From: Acholeplasmatales bacterium
Lineage (GTDB): Bacteria > Bacillota_I > Bacilli_A > Acholeplasmatales > Anaeroplasmataceae
Direction: 5' to 3'
Length of the DNA: 64,000 bases
Assembly (NCBI GenBank): GCA_900767915.1
Contig: CAAGAX010000037.1
Coordinates: 6,634-70,633, forward strand
Shown: positions 18,232-27,304 of the stretch, one piece after another
Numbering within the stretch: the stretch's first letter is position 1
Layout: each line of letters starts with the position of its first letter
Translations under genes and position numbers: made by a program
Notes under the pieces: generated by a model
What the model was told of the DNA's origin: nothing
The model's database searches: none
What the model saw: only the letters and a program-made list of their open reading frames with translations

Positions 18232-20565
18232 TTATTTAGTTATTTCATCACCAAAAATTGCATTTAAGATTTCAGATATATGAGAAACTGGTTGAATTTC
18301 TAATTGAGATCTAACCTCTTCTGGAATATCTTCAATATCTCTTTCATTTTCTGCAGGAATAAAAATTTTCTTTAAGCCACTTCTATTAGCAGCAATTGAT
18401 TTTTCGCGTAAACCACCAATAGGTAAAACTGAACCACGTAAAGTAATTTCTCCTGTCATACCAATATGAGAATCAACTGGTCTATTTGATAAAGCTGAAA
18501 CTAAAGCAGTAGTTAATGTAACACCTGCTGAAGGTCCATCTTTTGGTACAGCACCCTCTGGCACATGAATATGAATATCATGAGTTTCTAAGAACTTAGG
18601 ATCAATTTTATGCTCCTCTGAATGACTCTTAACATAGCTAAATGCAGCTTGAGCTGATTCCTTCATTACATCTCCAAGCTTACCTGTTAATACTAATCCA
18701 CCTTTACCAGGATATGTAGTTACTTCAATATCTAATGTGTCTCCACCAAATGATGTATATGCCAATCCTGTTACAACACCAACCTGACACTTTTCACGAT
18801 TCTTATTATTAGTAAATCTAATTTTTCCTAAGAAATCAGTCAAATTATCCTTTGTTACAGAAACAGATTCAACCTTATCTAATAGAATTTTTTTAACTGT
18901 TTTACGGCATATAGTAGCAATCATACGATTTAATTCACGTACTCCTGCTTCTCTAGTATAGCCTTGAATAATTCCATACATTGCATCATCTGAAATAGAA
19001 AGCTGTTCTGGCTTTAAGCCATGCTCTTCTAATTCTCTTGGAATTAAATGCTTAAATCCAATATTAAACTTTTCAATTTCAGTATATGAAGAAAGTTCAA
19101 TTATCTCCATACGATCACGTAAAGGCTCTGGAATTTGTGATAAATCATTGGCAGTTGTAATAAACATTACTTGTGATAAATCATAAGGCTCCTCAAGATA
19201 ATTATCACTAAAATATTTATTTTGCTCAGGATCTAATACTTCAAGCATTGCTGCAGCAGGATCACCACGATAATCAGCAGTCATTTTATCAATTTCATCA
19301 AGTAAGAATACAGGATTAACAGTACCAGCATCCTTCATTCCATTTAAAATTCGTCCTGGTAAAGCCCCTATATAGGTTCTTCTATGTCCACGAATTTCTG
19401 ATTCATCTCTAACTCCACCTAATGATTGTTTTACAAATTTTCTACCTAAAGCTTCACTAATGCTTCTTGCAAGAGATGTTTTACCAACTCCTGGAGGACC
19501 AGCAAAACATAAAATAGTTGATGGATTACGGCCTGTCATCATCTTAACTGCTAGATATTCGATTATTCTTTCCTTTACTTTATCTAGACCATAATGATTT
19601 TGATCTAGTTTTTTAGCTACATCACTTAAATCCTTATTATCTACAGATTCCTTATACCAAGGTAAATTAATAATCCACTCAAGATATGATCTAATAACAC
19701 CAGATTCAGCCATTTGATTTGATGTTGAAGCATATTTTTGAAGCTCAGCCTTAGCTTTTTCATAAACATTTTTTGGTAAATGGGCTTCTTCAATTTTCTT
19801 TCTTAAGAATTCAACATCCTCTTCTTGTCTAGCCTTATCACCTAATTCGTTTTGAATAGCCTTCATTTTTTCTCTTAGGTAATATTCCTTTTGAGATTCA
19901 TCAATTGATTTTTTTACTTCCTTATTTATTTTATTTTCAATATCAAGTATTTGTCTTTCACGTTCAAAATCCTCAAGAATCATTTCAAGACGCTTGCAAA
20001 CATTAATTTCTTCTAGATAACGATACTTGCTTAATCCACTGTTAGTTTTCAATTGATAAGCAACAATATCTGAAAATGTGTCTGCATTAACACCAGCTTT
20101 TAATACCTTAGAAATCTCATCAGGTGAATTAAGCATGCTTTGTCCGGCTTGAGAAATCTCATTCATGACATTTTTCATTAATGCAGCTTCAGTTTCATCA
20201 TTTTGTAACACCGAATAAAGCTTTTCATAATTACATACAAAATAAGGACTTTCAGATGCAAATTCCTTTATTTCAACACGGTTAGTAATTTTAAATCTAA
20301 CACGATAATTGTTATTAGGTAAACGAAGTTTTAATGTAATTTTAGCTAGAACACCAATAGGTTCAACATCATCACAAGTAACTTCAGTAAGTGATGAATC
20401 CTTTTGTACTAAAAGAATAATATTTCCACCATACATTTTTTCAGCAGCTTCTAAAGCCTGAACTGAATTTTCTCTACCAACTTCAATTTTAAATTCATTT
20501 CCTGGAAGTGGTACAACCCCTCTAACGGCTATGGCAGGTAACATAATTTTTGTGTTTTCTTCCAT
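18232..20565 (-). CDS. lon: ATP-dependent protease Lon
   Basis: About 777 residues with the full LonA layout: N-terminal substrate-binding domain, coiled region, AAA+ ATPase with Walker A GPPGVGKT and Walker B FLLDEIDKM, and a C-terminal serine-lysine peptidase. The catalytic Ser is in PKDGPSAG and the catalytic Lys is in GLREKSIAA. I choose the ATG at 20563-20565 with GGAAGG 6 bases upstream; the earlier in-frame ATGs lie before the ribosome site. Its promoter overlaps a CIRCE-like repeat, suggesting HrcA heat-shock control. Confidence 0.95.
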   Translation of the reverse strand: MEENTKIMLPAIAVRGVVPLPGNEFKIEVGRENSVQALEAAEKMYGGNIILLVQKDSSLTEVTCDDVEPIGVLAKITLKLRLPNNNYRVRFKITNRVEIKEFASESPYFVCNYEKLYSVLQNDETEAALMKNVMNEISQAGQSMLNSPDEISKVLKAGVNADTFSDIVAYQLKTNSGLSKYRYLEEINVCKRLEMILEDFERERQILDIENKINKEVKKSIDESQKEYYLREKMKAIQNELGDKARQEEDVEFLRKKIEEAHLPKNVYEKAKAELQKYASTSNQMAESGVIRSYLEWIINLPWYKESVDNKDLSDVAKKLDQNHYGLDKVKERIIEYLAVKMMTGRNPSTILCFAGPPGVGKTSLARSISEALGRKFVKQSLGGVRDESEIRGHRRTYIGALPGRILNGMKDAGTVNPVFLLDEIDKMTADYRGDPAAAMLEVLDPEQNKYFSDNYLEEPYDLSQVMFITTANDLSQIPEPLRDRMEIIELSSYTEIEKFNIGFKHLIPRELEEHGLKPEQLSISDDAMYGIIQGYTREAGVRELNRMIATICRKTVKKILLDKVESVSVTKDNLTDFLGKIRFTNNKNREKCQVGVVTGLAYTSFGGDTLDIEVTTYPGKGGLVLTGKLGDVMKESAQAAFSYVKSHSEEHKIDPKFLETHDIHIHVPEGAVPKDGPSAGVTLTTALVSALSNRPVDSHIGMTGEITLRGSVLPIGGLREKSIAANRSGLKKIFIPAENERDIEDIPEEVRSQLEIQPVSHISEILNAIFGDEITK

Positions 20566-20606
20566 AATATACCTTCCTTTCATCAATCATTTGATTGACA
20601 ATTAAT

Positions 20607-20635
20607 AATATACATTATTTTTAGCACTTTTGCAA
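20607..20635 (-). promoter_or_regulatory. Promoter for lon
   Basis: TTGCAA (20630-20635) and TATATT (20607-20612) are 17 bases apart on the minus strand. Confidence 0.65.
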
Positions 20636-20647
20636 GTACTTTGCCAA
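20621..20647. promoter_or_regulatory. Degenerate CIRCE operator (HrcA site) at the lon promoter
   Basis: The element reads TTAGCACTT, nine spacer bases, CTTTGCCAA on the plus strand. The CIRCE consensus is TTAGCACTC-N9-GAGTGCTAA. The left arm matches 8 of 9 positions and the right arm 5 of 9, with exact spacing, and it covers the -35 box of lon. Confidence 0.55.
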
Positions 20648-20676
20648 AAAACCATAGTATCACACAATTTAAAATT

Positions 20677-20705
20677 AAAGCCAGTTAATTAACTGGCTTT
20701 AATAA
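20677..20705 (-). terminator. Terminator after tig
   Basis: A perfect 24-base palindrome (20677-20700) lies just after the tig stop at 20726. On the minus strand it is followed by a T-rich tract. Confidence 0.75.
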
Positions 20706-20725
20706 TTAAATATTAAATTCTTTAA

Positions 20726-22012
20726 TTAATCAATATTTTTAGCATTAGCTAATAAGAAATCAGCTAAAGCATTGTAAGATAATTCATTATAATATTTTAT
20801 TGAATTATTCTTTAATACTGCTTCTTTAGTAGAGCCAGACTTTTTAGCATCCTCTTCTGCCTTAGCTTCAATAGCTTCCTTAGTTGGAGCTAATTTCTCA
20901 ACTTCAATAATCTTTCCAGCAATTAAAGAGAATAATGCTTGACGAGTACCTTGCTTTAAAGTTTCTTGTTCAAATACTTCCTTTGTAACATTCATTAAGC
21001 TTAAGAATGTTTCGAATGGGATATTGTACATTTTTGCTTGGTTAACATATTGATTTCTAATTTCTTCAACACGCTCATTAATCATTGTTTCAGGCATATC
21101 AATATTTGAATTATCTAAGATAGTATTAATGATTTCATTAACTTGACGATCTTTTTCACTAATTGCCTTCTTTTCAGCAAGCTCACCCTTCTTGAATGCT
21201 TTTAGCTCATCAAGATTATTTACATTCTCAATCTTTAAGCCTTGTACATATTCATCAGTTAATTCAGGTAAAATCTCTTCTTTAATCTCATGAACAGTAA
21301 CCTTAAATACAGCTGCCTTACCAGCTAATGAAGCTTCTCCATAATTTTCAGGGAAAGTTACATTTAAATCCTTAACTTCACCCTTCTTCATTCCAATCAT
21401 TTGATCCTCAAAGCCAGGGATGAATTGGTTTGAACCAATTTGAAGCTCATAATTTTCGCTCTTTCCACCAGGGAATTCAACACCATCAACTGTACCAACG
21501 AAATCAAAAGTAACATAATTACCAGAAACAATAACTTCATCAGCCTTAACTTCCTTCTTAATATCCTTAGATATTAATGACTTTATAGCTTCATCAACTT
21601 CAGCATCAGTAATTTCTAAATTTTGCTTTTTTACTTCAACATTCTTATATTCAGGTAAATCAAATTCAGGGAATACATCAATAGATAAAGCCACCTTAAA
21701 TTCCTTACCACGTTCAATTTGAGACTCAATAGAAGGCTCAAATTTACCAACAAGCTTCTTAGTTAACTCTTCATCCTTTAAAGCCTCTTGAACCTTATTA
21801 TTGAATATTTCATCTAATGCTGCATCATATAAAGATTCAACACCATAATTCTTTTCGTATACTGATCTAGGTGCTTTTCCTGCTCTAAAGCCATGAATTG
21901 TAACCTTTGCATTTTTTACTACAAATGCTTTATCTAAAGCAAGTTCAAACTCTTCAGGAGTCACATCAAAAATTAATTTAACACGACTATGCTCTAATTT
22001 AACTGTTTCCAT
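20726..22012 (-). CDS. tig: Trigger factor
   Basis: A 428-residue ribosome-associated chaperone. The N-terminal domain has the ribosome-binding signature GFRAGKAPRSVYEKNYG near residues 41-57. An FKBP-type prolyl isomerase domain follows at about 155-240, with the substrate arm (GSNQFIPGFEDQM). The C-terminal arms run to the end. It starts at the ATG at 22010-22012, but the only good ribosome site (AGGAGG, about 22053-22058) lies more than 35 bases upstream, beyond a hairpin. An in-frame ATA after the site is rejected because the family starts near MET. Between lon and tig are separate promoters. Confidence 0.95.
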   Translation of the reverse strand: METVKLEHSRVKLIFDVTPEEFELALDKAFVVKNAKVTIHGFRAGKAPRSVYEKNYGVESLYDAALDEIFNNKVQEALKDEELTKKLVGKFEPSIESQIERGKEFKVALSIDVFPEFDLPEYKNVEVKKQNLEITDAEVDEAIKSLISKDIKKEVKADEVIVSGNYVTFDFVGTVDGVEFPGGKSENYELQIGSNQFIPGFEDQMIGMKKGEVKDLNVTFPENYGEASLAGKAAVFKVTVHEIKEEILPELTDEYVQGLKIENVNNLDELKAFKKGELAEKKAISEKDRQVNEIINTILDNSNIDMPETMINERVEEIRNQYVNQAKMYNIPFETFLSLMNVTKEVFEQETLKQGTRQALFSLIAGKIIEVEKLAPTKEAIEAKAEEDAKKSGSTKEAVLKNNSIKYYNELSYNALADFLLANAKNID

Positions 22013-22021
22013 TTTATTATT

Positions 22022-22058
22022 CAGACAGAGATATCTCAGGAATATGTCTGATCCTCCT
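22022..22058 (-). promoter_or_regulatory. Hairpin between the tig ribosome site and start codon
   Basis: AGGAGG is followed two bases later by CAGACA (22045-22050), which pairs with TGTCTG (22022-22027) nine bases before the ATG. An inner palindrome GAGATATCTC lies in the loop. Folding would bring the ribosome site to about 11 bases from the start. Confidence 0.5.
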
Positions 22059-22119
22059 ATTTAAATCATATAAATAATGTTTGCTATCTCATAATTCCAT
22101 GCTCGCAACAATCAAATCA

Positions 22120-22147
22120 ATTATAGCATAAACTACAATTTTGTAAA
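22120..22147 (-). promoter_or_regulatory. Promoter for tig
   Basis: TTTACA (22142-22147) and TATAAT (22120-22125) are 16 bases apart on the minus strand. A leader of about 100 bases would follow. Confidence 0.65.
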
Positions 22148-22493
22148 GAAATATTTTATAAAATAGATTTATTTTGTCTTTAATTTTATCTAACTTTTTC
22201 TTATATTTATGATGATTTTCTTCTTTAGTTTTATATCTTCATTATTCAAATTAAGCATATTGACATTTATTTATTTCTATAGGCTGATTATTCTTATATA
22301 ATTAAAGTTTATCAAAGCGATTACAATAATTTCCCAAAACATATTTATAAAAACTAAGAATTGAGCATTAAAGCATTCAATAAATAATTATTTTTCTTTG
22401 CTTGTTTCATTGTAATTAATTAATGGATGCCACCACCAATAATAACCATCTATTCTAAAAGGACCTGAAAAATTAAATAGTCTAATAATAAAT
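22148..22493. other. AT-rich intergenic region with a possible gene remnant
   Basis: About 350 bases without a complete gene. On the minus strand, in frame with the upstream membrane protein and beyond its stop, there is an open stretch ending at a TAA (22388-22390) that encodes the tail FSGPFRIDGYYWWWHP. No start codon or ribosome site precedes it. The rest is low-complexity AT-rich DNA. Confidence 0.35.
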
Positions 22494-22515
22494 AAAAAGA
22501 GGTTTCCCTCTTTTT
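22494..22515 (-). terminator. Terminator overlapping the stop of the small membrane-protein gene
   Basis: AAAAAGAGG (22494-22502) pairs with CCTCTTTTT (22507-22515), and a T-rich tract follows on the minus strand. Confidence 0.7.
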
Positions 22516-23425
22516 ATGATACTATTGAATCTTGATTTCTATCATCAGCAGGCAAAATATTAGGATTTATACCTGTTTCTTCTGATTTTTCTTTTTCTTC
22601 GTGCTTTTCTTCATTAAGCTTTTTATTACCATTGTTAAAATTAATATATCCAGTAATAGCCTCACCACCAATTACAAGAGCACAAATACATGCAATAACA
22701 GCTAATGTAATAATAATTTTTGAAGTATCAATTTTTGATGCTAAAGCAGCTAATAAAACAGAAAGAGTTAAACAGAATATATGTAACCAGAATGTAAATG
22801 TATGAGTTTTTCTTTGTCCTATAACTGTATGATAAAAATAAGCAACACCACGAATATATAAAATACCAGCTAAGAAATAAGGATAATAGGTTTGAACAAA
22901 ATAAGCTAAATAATTATGATCCTTCAAATATTGATTTTTATCAAAACCATTAGCCTTACTTGCTTGAATAAATTCAGTACTTGATACAGCATCCTTATAT
23001 ACAAATGCGCCAACTAATAAAAAGATACCGAATATTGCATGGATTCCAAGCTCTATTCCTGATATAATCTTTGAACCCTTTAACTTTTCATTTTTAAAAA
23101 CAAAGAATACTCTAATCAAAGCTCCAAATGTTGAAACTCCACCTGTTATTAATAATACAGCAAATATAGTTACATCCTGGTAAATAAACAATAGGATTGC
23201 AAAAGTAATTAAGATAACTGCTGAAACAATCTTAATGATAAACTTATGCATTTTAAATCCTTGAGCAACTTTACTATTATCACTTTTTTCTTTCAAAGTT
23301 TTCTTTTCTTTATAAATTTTTTCCTTCTTATTCTTTTTAGTATCTTCAGTTGAAGCTAAAGTATTTTCATCATTTTTTACTTCAGCATTAGATTCTAATG
23401 TTGTTAATTTCTTTTTCTTTTTCAT
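22514..23425 (-). CDS. Lys-rich multi-pass membrane protein of unknown function
   Basis: About 303 residues. A Lys/Glu-rich cytoplasmic N-terminus of some 60 residues precedes about six membrane segments, beginning near residue 65 and ending near 265, and the C-terminus is charged (Lys/Glu repeats). I choose the ATG at 23423-23425, which has AAGGAG about 8 bases upstream; the 22 codons before it are an in-frame extension without a ribosome site. I do not recognise a family. It is read alone, with a terminator at its stop. Confidence 0.75.
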   Translation of the reverse strand: MKKKKKLTTLESNAEVKNDENTLASTEDTKKNKKEKIYKEKKTLKEKSDNSKVAQGFKMHKFIIKIVSAVILITFAILLFIYQDVTIFAVLLITGGVSTFGALIRVFFVFKNEKLKGSKIISGIELGIHAIFGIFLLVGAFVYKDAVSSTEFIQASKANGFDKNQYLKDHNYLAYFVQTYYPYFLAGILYIRGVAYFYHTVIGQRKTHTFTFWLHIFCLTLSVLLAALASKIDTSKIIITLAVIACICALVIGGEAITGYINFNNGNKKLNEEKHEEKEKSEETGINPNILPADDRNQDSIVS

Positions 23426-23655
23426 TAATATTGACTCCTTATATAATAGTAGTTGTGCTATAGATCGCAAGATTAAAGGAATATATAGCACATCGATTGT
23501 AAAAATAAGCTTTTACATTTTTATATACTAAAAAACTAAGATAATTATAGCATAAATATAAAGCTATTACTAGATGATTTTAAAAAGAGAATGATACAAA
23601 ATATTTTCTTTTCTTATAATATATGATATAATTTTTTTATAAGGGAGTTGATATT

Positions 23656-24852
23656 ATGAATTTTATTTTTATTTCTCCAGCATTTCCAAAAAATTACTAT
23701 AATTTTTGTGATAGACTTAAAAAGAATAAAGTTAATGTTTTAGGAATTGGTGATACACCATATAACGAGCTTGATGAGAAGGTAAAAGCTTCCCTAACAG
23801 AATACTACAAGGTTAACTCACTTGAAAGTTATGATGAAATGTATCGTGCTGTTGCTTATTTAGCTTTTAAATATGGAAAAATTGATTGTCTTGAGTCTAA
23901 TAATGAATATTGGCTAAGACAGGATGCAAAATTAAGAACTGATTTCAATATTAATGGTGCTAAAATCGATGATGTAATATCATTTACATCAAAATCAAAT
24001 ATGAAAGAATATTATATTAAAGCAGGAGTGCCTGTTGCTAGATATAAATTTTGTACTACTATTGAAAATGATTTAGGCTTTATTAATGAGGTAGGATATC
24101 CTGTTATAGTAAAACCAAATGTTGGTGTAGGAGCTCAAGCAACCTATAAAATCAAAAATGAAGATGACTTAAAGAGATTTTATAGAAATGAACATCAGGT
24201 TCCATATATTATGGAGGAATTTATTGAAGGAAACATAACATCATTTGATGGAATATGTGATTCAAATAGTAATGTTGTCTTCTGTGATAATGAGGTGTTT
24301 CCACCATCAATTATGGACATAGTAAATGATAATCTTGAAGTATCTTACTATGTTAATAAAGAGGTTCCACAGGATATTTATGATGCTGGATCTAGAGTAT
24401 TAAAGGCCTTTAATATAAAATCAAGGTATTTTCACTTAGAATTCTTTAGATTAACTAAAGAAAAAAAGGGATTAGGTAAAATAGGTGATATTGTAGCCTT
24501 AGAGGTTAATATGCGACCTCCTGGAGGATATACACCTGATATGATTAATTATGCTCAATCATTAGATACTTATCAAATTTATGCTGATATAATATGCTAT
24601 AACAAAATAGTTAATGTAAATATGAATCATCCTAAATATTATTGTATTTATTTTGGAAGACGTGATCGTTTAGAATATAAATATAGTTATGAAGATATAA
24701 AGAAGGTTTATCCATTTATTCAAATGCACGAGCGTATGAGTGATGTATTATCTAGTGCAATGGGAAATGAATTCTATATTGCAAGATTTGAATATAAAGA
24801 GGATATGGACAAATTTAAGGAAATGGTCTCTAAAAAGAAAAATGAGGAATAA
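23656..24852 (+). CDS. ATP-grasp carboxylate-amine ligase-like protein
   Basis: A 398-residue ATP-grasp enzyme. The N-terminal third is a Rossmann-like pre-ATP-grasp domain (starts FIFISPAFP). A clamp near residues 130-190 has the ATP-binding lysine in 'PVIVKPNVGVGA'. Metal-binding residues come in 'VALEVNMRPPGGYTPDM' near 278-294. Members join a carboxylate to an amine or thiol using ATP, but the substrate is not visible. The gene is alone on the plus strand, with TATAAT about 25 bases upstream and GGGAG as ribosome site. A bidirectional terminator ends it. Confidence 0.8.
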   Translation: MNFIFISPAFPKNYYNFCDRLKKNKVNVLGIGDTPYNELDEKVKASLTEYYKVNSLESYDEMYRAVAYLAFKYGKIDCLESNNEYWLRQDAKLRTDFNINGAKIDDVISFTSKSNMKEYYIKAGVPVARYKFCTTIENDLGFINEVGYPVIVKPNVGVGAQATYKIKNEDDLKRFYRNEHQVPYIMEEFIEGNITSFDGICDSNSNVVFCDNEVFPPSIMDIVNDNLEVSYYVNKEVPQDIYDAGSRVLKAFNIKSRYFHLEFFRLTKEKKGLGKIGDIVALEVNMRPPGGYTPDMINYAQSLDTYQIYADIICYNKIVNVNMNHPKYYCIYFGRRDRLEYKYSYEDIKKVYPFIQMHERMSDVLSSAMGNEFYIARFEYKEDMDKFKEMVSKKKNEE

Positions 24853-24868
24853 ATTCCTCATTTTTTAT
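24836..24868. terminator. Bidirectional terminator between ATP-grasp and lysine operon
   Basis: AAATGAGGAA and TTCCTCATTT form a stem across the ATP-grasp stop, with T runs on both strands. It can end the plus-strand gene and the minus-strand lysine operon. Confidence 0.8.
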
Positions 24869-24895
24869 TTTAAGCTATATATTTTCACTTAATAA

Positions 24896-25996
24896 TTATT
24901 TAAAATAATCTAGCATAGCTATCTTTTTATATGTGTCAACTCCAGTTTGAAGTATATCCATATTAAAATCAAATTTACTAGTATGTAATAGATTAGTTTC
25001 TCCACATCCTAATAAAATAAATAGAGATTTATATTTTCTAGTATAGCAGCCAAAATCCTCTGCTTGTAAGAATGGCTTTTCAATTTCATTAATATTTAAA
25101 AATAATTTATAATAATTAAATAATTGAAAATCATTTAAAACACTGGGATAGCTCCAATTAATCTTGGTAGTTATTTTATATTTATTATCTTCTATATCAT
25201 TAGACATTTTTACTAATGTAGAGGATAATAACTTAAATGTTTCATCATCAAAGGCTCTCAATGTAGCTTCAATGTGAGAATTTCCTGGCACTATATTTCT
25301 TGCACTTCCAGCACTAATTTTTCCAAAATTTATTAGATGTGGCTTTGATATAGTTTCTGAAAATTTATAAAAATTATCAATAAGCTTAAATGATCTTAAG
25401 ATTGCATCATCATTTTCTTTTCTATTTGCTGCGTGAAATTGTTCACCTTTTATATCGATAGTAACCTCACCAGATGAAGCTAAAATTCCATTTGGCATAG
25501 AAAATAGCTTTCCTTCTTCAAGATTGGGCCAAATATGAAATCCAAAAATTGCATTTACCTTTAAATCATCTAAAATATTTGATTTTATAATATCATTAGC
25601 TCCACAATCATCCTCTTCAGATGGTTGAAATAAACATATGATGTTATTCTTAGCTAGGCTTAAATTATTAGATAGCCAGATAGCAAAGCTTAAAAGCATT
25701 GCCATATGACCATCATGTCCGCAAGCATGCATAACACCTTCATTTTTAGATTTAAAAGGTAAATTTGTTTCCTCTAAAATTGGTAAAGCATCCATATCAG
25801 ATCTAAAGCATAATGTTGAAGAGAAGCCTAAATTAAAATAAAGAACTAGTGATGTTTTAGTTGGTTCAAATATTTGACAATTTAATTTTTTAGCAATATT
25901 TAAAATATATTCCTTTGTCTTATATTCTCTTCTACCTAATTCTGGAATTTGATGAAGAGCAATTCTAATATCACGTACATCCATAAAATTATGCAA
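24896..25996 (-). CDS. M20 amidohydrolase, probable N-acetyl-diaminopimelate deacetylase
   Basis: A 366-residue metallopeptidase-20 enzyme with the metal motifs HACGHDGHM near residue 90 and QPSEEDDCG near 128. The family deacylates N-acyl amino acids. Its place as last gene of the diaminopimelate operon, together with an acetyltransferase of DapH type (28430-29125), points to the acetylated branch, in which YkuR-like enzymes release diaminopimelate. The start appears to be TTG (25994-25996) with AGGG 5 bases upstream, overlapping lysC by eight bases; the ATG at 25984 is the alternative. The aminotransferase of that branch is not in this window. Confidence 0.75.
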   Translation of the reverse strand: MHNFMDVRDIRIALHQIPELGRREYKTKEYILNIAKKLNCQIFEPTKTSLVLYFNLGFSSTLCFRSDMDALPILEETNLPFKSKNEGVMHACGHDGHMAMLLSFAIWLSNNLSLAKNNIICLFQPSEEDDCGANDIIKSNILDDLKVNAIFGFHIWPNLEEGKLFSMPNGILASSGEVTIDIKGEQFHAANRKENDDAILRSFKLIDNFYKFSETISKPHLINFGKISAGSARNIVPGNSHIEATLRAFDDETFKLLSSTLVKMSNDIEDNKYKITTKINWSYPSVLNDFQLFNYYKLFLNINEIEKPFLQAEDFGCYTRKYKSLFILLGCGETNLLHTSKFDFNMDILQTGVDTYKKIAMLDYFK

Positions 25997-27293
25997 TTAA
26001 TCCCTTATAAAGGCTTTGAATAGTTCTTTCATAATCCTCAGAAGCGATACCAATTATAATATTTAATTCTGACGGACCCTGAGCTAAAAGTCTGACATTA
26101 ATCTTTTGTTCTCCTAAGGCTTGGAATATAGTAGCACAAACACCACTTCTTTTAGCCATATTTCTACCTACAACAGCAACTAAAGCGATATTAGGGTCGA
26201 TTGTTACATTAGCATCTAATTCCTTTTTCAATTCTGTAACAAGCTCATATTGACATCTTTCAACATCACCATAAGGAACAACAACTGAAAATGAATCAAT
26301 TCCAGATGGAACGTGCTCAATAGAAACATTATATTTTTCAAAGATAGATAAAGCTCTTCTTAAAAAGCCTATCTCACCTGACATATGATCCTTTGTTATA
26401 TTAAATGATACAAAATCCTTTCTACCAGCAATACCAGTAATTATTTCGCTATAATCATCAGAATGATTTTTAATTATAGTACCTGGATTAGATGGATCAT
26501 TAGTATTTTTTAAATTAATTGGTATATTTAAAGCTTGAACAGGGAATACAGTTTCCTCATGTAATACAGAAGCTCCCATATATGATAATTCTCTTAATTC
26601 AGCGTAAGTAATTTCCTTTATTGCCTTTGGATTAGGAACAATCCTTGGATCAGCAGCTAAAATACCTGAAACATCAGTCCAATTTTCATATAATAAAACA
26701 TTTAAGCATTTAGCTAAAATTGAGCCGGTTACATCAGATCCACCTCTTGATAATAATCTAACAGAGCCATTAGGATAGCTTCCATAGAATCCAGGAACTA
26801 CTATTGAACCATATTTAGAAAAGGCAAGCTTTACATTTTTTTCAGTTTCAACCTCATCAAGTAATCCATCATAATTATATTTTAGTAAATCCTTTGCATC
26901 ACAAAATGAATAACCTAAATAATCACTCATTAATTTAGCAGTAAGGTATTCTCCTCTTGAAACTAAATAATCTTGACTAATATTTTTATTAAGCTCATTA
27001 TGAAGCTTATTTAAATCATCCTGAATAGGATAATTTATTTTAAGCTCATCTCTTACACCTAAAAATCTAGTTTCAATCATATTCCAAATATCCTGATAAG
27101 GCACAGAATATTTTAAATGAGCATGCAAAATATATAATAAATCAGTTATTTTAGTATCTGATGAATCTCTTTTACCTAAAGCTGATACAACAACAATCTT
27201 TCTTTTAGGATCAGAACTTACAATTTTTTTTACTTTTTCAAACTGGGTAGCACAAGATAAACTTGAACCACCAAACTTTGTCACTACTAGCAT
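25989..27293 (-). CDS. lysC: Aspartokinase
   Basis: A 434-residue enzyme making aspartyl phosphate, the entry to lysine synthesis. The kinase motif KFGGSS is at residues 6-11, and the SRGGSDVTGS phosphate-binding motif is near 190. Two C-terminal ACT domains (from about 300) bind the feedback inhibitor, probably lysine. It starts at ATG with AGGAGG upstream, 10 bases after asd, and overlaps the deacetylase downstream. An upstream promoter inside the operon (28339-28367) could drive asd, lysC and the deacetylase separately. Confidence 0.95.
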   Translation of the reverse strand: MLVVTKFGGSSLSCATQFEKVKKIVSSDPKRKIVVVSALGKRDSSDTKITDLLYILHAHLKYSVPYQDIWNMIETRFLGVRDELKINYPIQDDLNKLHNELNKNISQDYLVSRGEYLTAKLMSDYLGYSFCDAKDLLKYNYDGLLDEVETEKNVKLAFSKYGSIVVPGFYGSYPNGSVRLLSRGGSDVTGSILAKCLNVLLYENWTDVSGILAADPRIVPNPKAIKEITYAELRELSYMGASVLHEETVFPVQALNIPINLKNTNDPSNPGTIIKNHSDDYSEIITGIAGRKDFVSFNITKDHMSGEIGFLRRALSIFEKYNVSIEHVPSGIDSFSVVVPYGDVERCQYELVTELKKELDANVTIDPNIALVAVVGRNMAKRSGVCATIFQALGEQKINVRLLAQGPSELNIIIGIASEDYERTIQSLYKGLIA

Positions 27294-27304
27294 AACTCCT
27301 CCTA

